Source: Lachnospiraceae bacterium UBA3826
GTDB lineage: Bacteria; Bacillota; Clostridia; Lachnospirales; Lachnospiraceae
Assembly: GCA_002393095.1 (NCBI GenBank)
Contig: DGII01000061.1
Span: forward strand, 1 to 11,535
Length of the DNA stretch: 11,535 nucleotides
Direction of reading: 5' to 3'
In this document: positions 1 through 4,869 of the stretch, piece after piece
How the letters are laid out: the number at the start of each line of letters is the position of its first letter
Numbering within the stretch: the first letter of the stretch is position 1
Notes under the pieces: model-generated
Database searches by the model: none
What the model was told of the DNA's origin: nothing
The model's input: the letters and a program-made list of their open reading frames with translations, nothing else
Made by a program: the position numbers and the translations under genes

Positions 1-519
1 CTCCACATGCTGCTTCTGATCCTCACCTACCGGAACATAATGCGGCTGATACAGAAGTATATCCGCAGCCATAAGGGAAGGATACGTGAAAAGTCCCGCA
101 TTGATATTATCCTTATGCTTCTCCGACTTATCCTTGAACTGTGTCATTCTGCTAAGCTCACCGAACATCGTATAGCAGTCAAGCACCCATCCAAGCTGAG
201 CATGTGCCGGCACGTGAGATTGTAAGAAAAGTGTATTTTTCTCAGGATCAAGTCCGCAGGCTATATAGAGAGCAAGCATCTCAAGAGAACGGCGTCTTAA
301 TTCCTTCGGTTCCTGCCTTACCGTAATTGTATGCAGATCAGCCATAAAGTAATAGCATTCGAATTCATTGACCCTGTCTGCCCAGTTCTTAATCGCGCCA
401 AGATAATTACCCAGATGAAGATCGCCGCTTGGCTGAATACCCGACAGCATTACCTTCTTCTTATCGTTATCCGTACCCGTCACATTCTCCTCATTATTCA
501 CATTACTGATTAAATCCAT
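1..519 (-). CDS. trpS: Tryptophanyl-tRNA synthetase, N-terminal part (runs off left edge)
   Basis: Cytoplasmic class I aminoacyl-tRNA synthetase that charges tRNA-Trp with tryptophan using ATP. Reading leftwards from the ATG at 519, 173 codons are open to the window edge. The translation contains the TrpS signature SGIQPSGDLHLGNYLGA (residues 26-42; HLGN is the HIGH box), then ADLHTITV, then MAADILLYQ and VPVGEDQKQHVE at the edge, all characteristic of this family. The KMSKS loop and anticodon-binding domain lie outside. The start is supported by GGAG at 526-529, 6 nt upstream. It gives about 20 polar residues before the usual start of the family, so a shorter protein from Met24 is possible but has a less well placed ribosome site. 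A sigma-70 promoter lies just upstream, and the leader of about 35 nt is too short for a T-box riboswitch. Identity is very secure. Confidence 0.97.
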   Translation of the reverse strand, partial: MDLISNVNNEENVTGTDNDKKKVMLSGIQPSGDLHLGNYLGAIKNWADRVNEFECYYFMADLHTITVRQEPKELRRRSLEMLALYIACGLDPEKNTLFLQSHVPAHAQLGWVLDCYTMFGELSRMTQFKDKSEKHKDNINAGLFTYPSLMAADILLYQPHYVPVGEDQKQHVE

Positions 520-558
520 ATCCTTCTCCGTATCCTTTATTCATAAATTATCTACAAT

Positions 559-587
559 ATTATAGTCCAACTCGCCCTTATGTTCAA
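559..587 (-). promoter_or_regulatory. Sigma-70 promoter of trpS
   Basis: On the minus strand TTGAAC (582-587) is followed after exactly 17 bp by a perfect TATAAT (559-564). Transcription would start near 552, about 33 nt before the trpS ATG. The -35 box is separated by one base from the -35 box of the divergent promoter, forming the palindrome TTCAACTTGAA at 583-593. Confidence 0.75.
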
Positions 588-588
588 C

Positions 589-617
589 TTGAATTAAACA
601 TATCCCTGTGTTATCAT
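589..617 (+). promoter_or_regulatory. Sigma-70 promoter of the 85-aa gene
   Basis: TTGAAT (589-594), a 17-bp spacer and TATCAT (612-617) read towards the gene at 712. This predicts a leader of about 90 nt. Apart from the ribosome site I see no strong structure in the leader; the octamer ATTAATTC occurs twice in it. The -35 box abuts that of trpS. Confidence 0.55.
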
Positions 618-711
618 ACTTTCGAAATTAATTCTATGTATACACTGCAGCTTGGCTTACCCCAACGATAATTAATTCCACACACATAAAAGGGATAATG
701 GAGGCTATATA

Positions 712-969
712 ATGACAGCAGAAGACAGAGAGATGCTTAACAGAATAATGGAATTTGCGGATAAGGTGATGCCTGATATAGACCCCGAAAAGGTCAAGGT
801 GTCCGAGCAGATCGACAAGCTAAGACCTATACTTCAGGAGCTTGCCATGGAGAAGTCCATGCCTGTTGAGGACGTATTCATCAAGTATATGGATCTCGCC
901 ACGGAGAATGCATTGGAATATGAGAAAAAGATGCAGGATGATTTCGGCGATATAATGAACACCGTATAG
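712..969 (+). CDS. Small acidic protein of unknown function, 85 aa
   Basis: I do not recognise this protein. The ATG at 712 is preceded by GGAGG (700-704) at 7 nt, and a matched promoter and terminator flank the gene, so it is very likely real and monocistronic. The translation is rich in Asp, Glu, Lys and Met and looks mostly helical. It has no signal peptide, membrane segment or Cys pair, so it should be cytoplasmic. The segment from about residue 25 to 80 (EKVKVSEQIDKLRPILQELA, then a segment containing FIKYMDLATE) reads as two or three amphipathic helices, suggesting a small helical bundle or protein-binding domain. It is divergent from trpS and converges on the partner-switch operon, which gives no firm hint of function. 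Confidence 0.85.
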   Translation: MTAEDREMLNRIMEFADKVMPDIDPEKVKVSEQIDKLRPILQELAMEKSMPVEDVFIKYMDLATENALEYEKKMQDDFGDIMNTV

Positions 970-973
970 ATAT

Positions 974-1021
974 AAAACCCTGATGCGGATGTATCTGTCA
1001 GATACATTACATCAGGGTTTT
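974..1021. terminator. Bidirectional intrinsic terminator
   Basis: A 12-bp stem (AAAACCCTGATG at 974-985 with CATCAGGGTTTT at 1010-1021) encloses a second 8-bp stem (ATGTATCT at 989-996 with AGATACAT at 1000-1007). The rightward transcript ends in TTTTATTATTATA, and the leftward one in TTTTATATCT. It lies 5 nt after the 85-aa gene and about 40 nt after the end of the converging operon, so it can serve both. Confidence 0.9.
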
Positions 1022-1062
1022 ATTATTATATTATTTCATTAGACACTCTATATACGAGCCGA

Positions 1063-1698
1063 TCAAAAGCTTCTCTTCTCTATGATAAGCTCTACCTTAT
1101 CTCCGTATACCGATACTCTCACATCATCGGCTATGCTCGCCACAATTGACTTCTCAAGCTCATCCCATGCTTCCTCGGCAGCATCCGATCTGTCCTCATT
1201 ACCGATACTGCTTTTATATCTCTCCAGAGACCATGTGTAGAGAGCGCTTCCCATAGATGCGGTCTCAAGGTCTACCATGCCCATATTGCTGTACATGAGA
1301 TAATCCCCACCGTATTCAGCCTGAAGCCTGCCCATCTCATCAAGACCGTAACGGCTGTTCTCCATAAGCTCTCTTATCTTACCCATAAAGCCTTTATATG
1401 CTTCATTCTTCCTGCTTGTTGCTACTCTTACAAGCTCATCTCTCTTATCCGCATCCATGATGGTACGGGCTTCAAGATGAAGTCTGCACAGGCAGTCAGG
1501 CGTGTTCTCAAGCCAGAACTGGGCACCGAAGTCACCGGTGATGGCAGATACCATCCCAAGGGTCTCCTCAACAAGAAGCCTGATCCTTAAGCTCTGCTTC
1601 TTATCAAGACCTGCATAGGCAGCGAATTTATTGGTTACATCCAATGCCTCGTCCATACCGATACCGAGGCTTGTAACAGTGATCTTATCTGTCTGCAT
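1063..1698 (-). CDS. RsbW/SpoIIAB-like protein, degenerate (possible pseudokinase), 211 aa
   Basis: Last gene of the partner-switch operon, 18 bp after the STAS gene, with AGAGGTGA just before its ATG. Position and the segment RIRLLVEETLGMV (38-50) suggest the GHKL fold of RsbW/SpoIIAB anti-sigma kinases, which phosphorylate STAS partners. However, the key ATP-binding residues are not visible. The N-box Glu is there (E44) but the Mg-binding Asn position reads Gly (G48), and no DxGxG (G1) or GxGL (G2) box follows; after the strand near 72-79 the chain runs MDADKRDEL. A helical stretch (about 81-165) replaces the ATP lid region, and the C-terminus (VRVSVYGDKVELIIEK, 193-208) resembles a final strand pair. 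At 211 aa it is longer than the usual 140-160 aa. It may bind the STAS protein without kinase activity. The family assignment is inference. Confidence 0.6.
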   Translation of the reverse strand: MQTDKITVTSLGIGMDEALDVTNKFAAYAGLDKKQSLRIRLLVEETLGMVSAITGDFGAQFWLENTPDCLCRLHLEARTIMDADKRDELVRVATSRKNEAYKGFMGKIRELMENSRYGLDEMGRLQAEYGGDYLMYSNMGMVDLETASMGSALYTWSLERYKSSIGNEDRSDAAEEAWDELEKSIVASIADDVRVSVYGDKVELIIEKRSF

Positions 1699-1716
1699 AT
1701 GTCACCTCTTTAGCCC

Positions 1717-2013
1717 TTATTCAATAGTAAGGATATCAGAGAAGCCTGTTACCTCGAATATCTCCATGACATCCTCGGATGCGTTGCGTATCACCATGCT
1801 GCCCTGCTTGTTCATAACCTTCTGTGCCTGAAGCAGAACCCTTAATCCCGCACTGGATACATACTCAAGATCCTTAATGTCGATCACAAGGCTCTTGATA
1901 TCAGTAAGCGCATCCTTAAGCTTCATTTCAAGCTCAGGACTTGTAGTAGTATCAAGTCTTCCCTTTATGAACATCTCAAGATCATTACCTGTCTTTTTTG
2001 TTTCAACCGTCAT
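1717..2013 (-). CDS. STAS-domain anti-sigma factor antagonist (RsbV/SpoIIAA type), 98 aa
   Basis: A stand-alone STAS domain of the usual family length (about 100 aa). It opens with a typical strand and GRLDTTTSPELE (18-29), then LVIDIKDLEYVSSAGLRVLL (42-61) and ends in a helix with VTGFSDILTIE. In this family a Ser in the loop before AGLR (here S53 or S54) is phosphorylated by an RsbW-type kinase and dephosphorylated by a PP2C phosphatase; only the unphosphorylated form binds its partner. The motif is the SSAGLR variant rather than the DSSGLG of SpoIIAA, so the exact phosphoacceptor is uncertain. The ATG has AAGGAGGT upstream at good spacing. The gene lies between the phosphatase gene and the RsbW-like gene, the expected neighbours of a partner switch. 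The family is secure; the downstream target is not visible. Confidence 0.92.
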   Translation of the reverse strand: MTVETKKTGNDLEMFIKGRLDTTTSPELEMKLKDALTDIKSLVIDIKDLEYVSSAGLRVLLQAQKVMNKQGSMVIRNASEDVMEIFEVTGFSDILTIE

Positions 2014-2080
2014 CTTTTACCTCCTTGCCGAGCATCGCATTACTGCAATGCTACGGTACACATAATAAATAACCTCTAGT

Positions 2081-2089
2081 ATTTTATCA
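2081..2089 (-). promoter_or_regulatory. Possible internal extended -10 promoter before the STAS gene
   Basis: The 128-bp gap between the phosphatase and STAS genes contains TGATAAAAT on the minus strand, an extended -10 (TGn plus TAAAAT). The -35 position 17 bp upstream is only TGGATT. It could give the STAS and RsbW-like genes extra, separate transcription. Between it and the STAS gene lies a weak inverted repeat (GCATT/AATGC near 2036-2050). Confidence 0.35.
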
Positions 2090-2112
2090 TATATTACGAA
2101 TATAATCCATCA

Positions 2113-2158
2113 AACTTTTTCACCCATAGTATTTAACTTTTTCACCCATAGTATTTAA
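2113..2158. repeat. Tandem 22-bp duplication spanning the phosphatase stop codon
   Basis: The unit ACTTTTTCACCCATAGTATTTA occurs at 2114-2135 and again, identical, at 2136-2157, with one more matching base on each side. On the coding strand each copy encodes the end of the phosphatase (Lys-Tyr-Tyr-Gly-stop) plus a few bases. The copy nearest the STAS gene is therefore an untranslated remnant of the gene end. Confidence 0.95.
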
Positions 2159-4307
2159 GACAGAGCATCGTGATGTCATCGAACTGCTCGGTGCCGCCTC
2201 TGAATTCTTCGATACCGGCAGCCACATTCTCTGTTATGGCTTTAATATCCGCATTCTTGGACCTGTTAAGCACACTTAACAGCCTCTCATAGCCGAAGCC
2301 CTCATCATCGAGATTGACAGCCTCCGGCACACCGTCCGTATATACGAAGAGCGTATCTCCCGGCGCAAGAGTGAATTCATGCTCCTTAAAGCTTAAGCCC
2401 TCCATTGTAGCTACAGCCGGCGAATGCCTATATTTTACCAATTCGAATTCACCGCCCTTATGACAAAGTATCGGGTGCTCATGTCCCGCATTGGCTGCTA
2501 TTCCGACTCCGGTCTTAATATCAAGTATCGCAAGCCATACGGTCACGAAAAGCTCCGCCTCATTACCCTCGCAAAGTGTATCATTCACATCCCTTAGTAT
2601 CTCTGACGGGGTTCCGCCCATCTGCGCCCTGTTCTTGATAAGTGTCTTGGCTATCACCATGAAGAGAGCCGCCGGAACTCCTTTTCCGGACACATCTGCC
2701 ATTACAAGCGCCAGATGATCATCATCCGTAAGGAAGAAATCATAGAAGTCTCCTCCCACCTCCTTAGCCGGGTCCATGGTGGCGTAGAGGTCGAATTCCT
2801 TCCTGTCGGGGAAGGGTGGGAATATCCTGGGCAGCATATCTGCCTGTATCTGTGTCGCCACATTAAGCTCCGCGCTTATTCTCTCCTTTTCCGCCGTTAT
2901 ATGAGTGATCTCGTTAATGTAGCTTTTAGTCCTGTTGGTAAGTCCTAAGAACGCATCAGCAAGCACCTCTATCTCATCATCCGTATAGAAGGACTTATCC
3001 TTGATAAAGTCAAGATTGTCTCCGTTAATCTCCGTTACCTGCTTCGACATCCTGTTAAGCGGCCGGACTATCCTTTTAGCTAAGATATTGCCATTAATAA
3101 CAGCCAGTAAGAGGATAACTACAAGAATCATTATGATAGCGCTCTTGGCATTACTTAAGCTTTCATTGTACTTAGCCGTCGCTTCCTCGGTTATACTGCG
3201 GTATCCTTCCTGCAGCATGACTGTCGGCTGCCTCGTTACATCTTTACTAACAGCCGATATGAACGCCCAGTCCATTGTGGGGATTGGGGCACCGCACATA
3301 TAATATATGACTCCGTCCACCTCGATCTCACGCACGCCGGTATTCTCCTTAAGCGCAGTATCGATGACGGCAGCCAGATTCTCATTCCTCATACTCCTTA
3401 AGTCGGCAGCCTCATCCTCGGGCTTAACAGCAAAAAGTCCCTCACTCTTAGGTGATACGATTACATGTCCGTCACTGTTGACCACGAACATAAATGAGCC
3501 GTCCTTTTCGGAATTATTGATCTGCTCTATCATGGAATCTATGAAGAGGTCCACACCGATCACTGCCTTAAGCTTGCCTGAAGGATCATATACCGGGCAC
3601 GAACAGATGACACCGTACTCACCCGTATAATTATCCGGTATGATATCTGTGAAGAATACATCTCCTCGCGCTTTGGCCTCAATATACCATGGTCTCTGCC
3701 TCGCAGGATAAGTTAGAGCCTTACCGTCAGAGCCCACCTTGGCACTCGGCGCATTATCAGCAAATATTGTAAATCCGCTCTCCGTTCCTATATAGCAGGC
3801 GTCTATGATAGTCCTGTCGTATGTGGACTTCATCATATCCGACAGATTGGCTAAAAGCCCCACCTCATCAGCAATATCATAATCCGAAGGGTCGATGCCT
3901 TCATCATATACAAGATAGGATACAGGCTCACCGTCCGTACACATATCCGGCGTAGGTACGACCATGCGGTTATTGATATCGGGATTGGCATAGAGCTTAG
4001 TTGCGTAATCCGCTATCATAAGCACCTGACTTCTGACATTGTCAAATACAGTATCACACAGCTCGGCATTTAATACCGTCTGGTTCGTTAATGATTCGCT
4101 GATCACTGCATCCATCGTAGCATCCGAGATCGTAGTCATGGACTCCACCTGGGAATCCCCCGACTCCTTGACTATCGCGCTCAATCTGTTGGACTGCACG
4201 ACAATAACAGCAGTATATGCCGCCATTATCAATATGACTGTTATAGCCACCAGATTGAATATCTTATTCTCGATTCCGCCTATTACAAAATTCTTAAATT
4301 TCTTCAT
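2142..4307 (-). CDS. Membrane dCache-HAMP-PP2C (SpoIIE/RsbU family) serine phosphatase, 721 aa
   Basis: Sensor phosphatase expected to dephosphorylate the STAS protein encoded next. Order: short cytoplasmic N-terminus, TM1 (about 17-38), extracellular double-Cache domain (about 41-385), TM2 (388-410), HAMP (411-463), helical linker, then a SpoIIE-type PP2C domain (about 485-719). Metal-binding acidic residues are in place: GGDFYD (D520), ADVSGKG (D538), YTDGVPEA (D658) and QFDD (D710/D711), so it looks active. In the distal Cache half, Y200, R205, W207, Y208 and D253 match in order and spacing the known dCache amino-acid motif (PctA Y121, R126, W128, Y129, D173). The start is MKKFKNF; no strong ribosome site precedes it, only AAAAGAT, and the upstream gene ends 29 bp away, so translation may be weak or coupled. 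Family and activity are secure; the ligand is inferred. Confidence 0.95.
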   Translation of the reverse strand: MKKFKNFVIGGIENKIFNLVAITVILIMAAYTAVIVVQSNRLSAIVKESGDSQVESMTTISDATMDAVISESLTNQTVLNAELCDTVFDNVRSQVLMIADYATKLYANPDINNRMVVPTPDMCTDGEPVSYLVYDEGIDPSDYDIADEVGLLANLSDMMKSTYDRTIIDACYIGTESGFTIFADNAPSAKVGSDGKALTYPARQRPWYIEAKARGDVFFTDIIPDNYTGEYGVICSCPVYDPSGKLKAVIGVDLFIDSMIEQINNSEKDGSFMFVVNSDGHVIVSPKSEGLFAVKPEDEAADLRSMRNENLAAVIDTALKENTGVREIEVDGVIYYMCGAPIPTMDWAFISAVSKDVTRQPTVMLQEGYRSITEEATAKYNESLSNAKSAIIMILVVILLLAVINGNILAKRIVRPLNRMSKQVTEINGDNLDFIKDKSFYTDDEIEVLADAFLGLTNRTKSYINEITHITAEKERISAELNVATQIQADMLPRIFPPFPDRKEFDLYATMDPAKEVGGDFYDFFLTDDDHLALVMADVSGKGVPAALFMVIAKTLIKNRAQMGGTPSEILRDVNDTLCEGNEAELFVTVWLAILDIKTGVGIAANAGHEHPILCHKGGEFELVKYRHSPAVATMEGLSFKEHEFTLAPGDTLFVYTDGVPEAVNLDDEGFGYERLLSVLNRSKNADIKAITENVAAGIEEFRGGTEQFDDITMLCLKYYG

Positions 4308-4336
4308 GATAACATATCTTTTAAGTGCAACCGCAT

Positions 4337-4864
4337 TTACTTCCTTCTTCGCAAGTCACGTGTCCATACCCTGCCGCTCATCGGGATATCCTGTCCGGCC
4401 GCATAGCACCCGATATCTTTCTCAAGTGAATGAATGGTTGCCTCATCCGGCTTCCTTCCGTTTTCAATATCATTCAGAAGCATATCTATCTGTGTACGCA
4501 TTACCATCATTGTCTGGGCCATATTACGCATGATAGCTATGATATTACGGTGATTATTCTGCACAAAATCCCCCATCTCACCCTCTGTTATACGTATCAG
4601 ACTAACATCGGAATATGCAATCACCGTATATAGCGCCGGCTTGTGCAGCAGAAGCCCGAACTCTCCGAAGCATGCCTGCGGTCCTATGATGCCTATTAAC
4701 GTCTCCTTCGGTGTCCCGTAGCCTATATATATCTCGGCATAACCGTTTAATATCTTATACATATCAAGGTTGACCTCGCCCTCCGTTAAGAGCGGTGTTC
4801 CTTCCTTAACCTCGAATATATGCCCAAGTGTTCTGTTGATCTTATCCTGCAATTCTTTATTCAT
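4337..4864 (-). CDS. Stand-alone cyclic-nucleotide-binding-fold protein (no DNA-binding domain), 175 aa
   Basis: A CRP-type beta-roll occupies about residues 15-105, with the phosphate-cassette start FGE (66-68) and GLLLHKPALYTV. The cassette Arg that contacts the cyclic phosphate in CRP-like proteins is absent (Ala77 at the PRxATV position), so cAMP or cGMP binding is doubtful. A long helix follows (about 105-138), then a polar tail ending in RDLRRRK. There is no helix-turn-helix, so it is probably a protein-binding or ligand-sensing regulator. I chose ATG 4864 because AGAGGT (4875-4880) lies 10 nt upstream; a GTG at 4873 overlapping the previous stop would have only 1 nt of spacing. The gene is tightly coupled to the NRPS-like gene (5 bp apart) and precedes the phosphatase, as in partner-switch operons with accessory sensors. 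The fold is secure; the role is unknown. Confidence 0.88.
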   Translation of the reverse strand: MNKELQDKINRTLGHIFEVKEGTPLLTEGEVNLDMYKILNGYAEIYIGYGTPKETLIGIIGPQACFGEFGLLLHKPALYTVIAYSDVSLIRITEGEMGDFVQNNHRNIIAIMRNMAQTMMVMRTQIDMLLNDIENGRKPDEATIHSLEKDIGCYAAGQDIPMSGRVWTRDLRRRK

Positions 4865-4869
4865 ATTTT

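Noticed and set aside
520..711. T-box or other tryptophan-responsive leader for trpS
   Set aside because: The predicted promoter leaves a leader of about 33 nt, with no room or conserved T-box sequence.
4039..4533. 164-codon open frame on the plus strand
   Set aside because: It is antisense to the phosphatase N-terminus and the cyclic-nucleotide-fold gene, both with clear domain evidence, and shows no ribosome site or family features.
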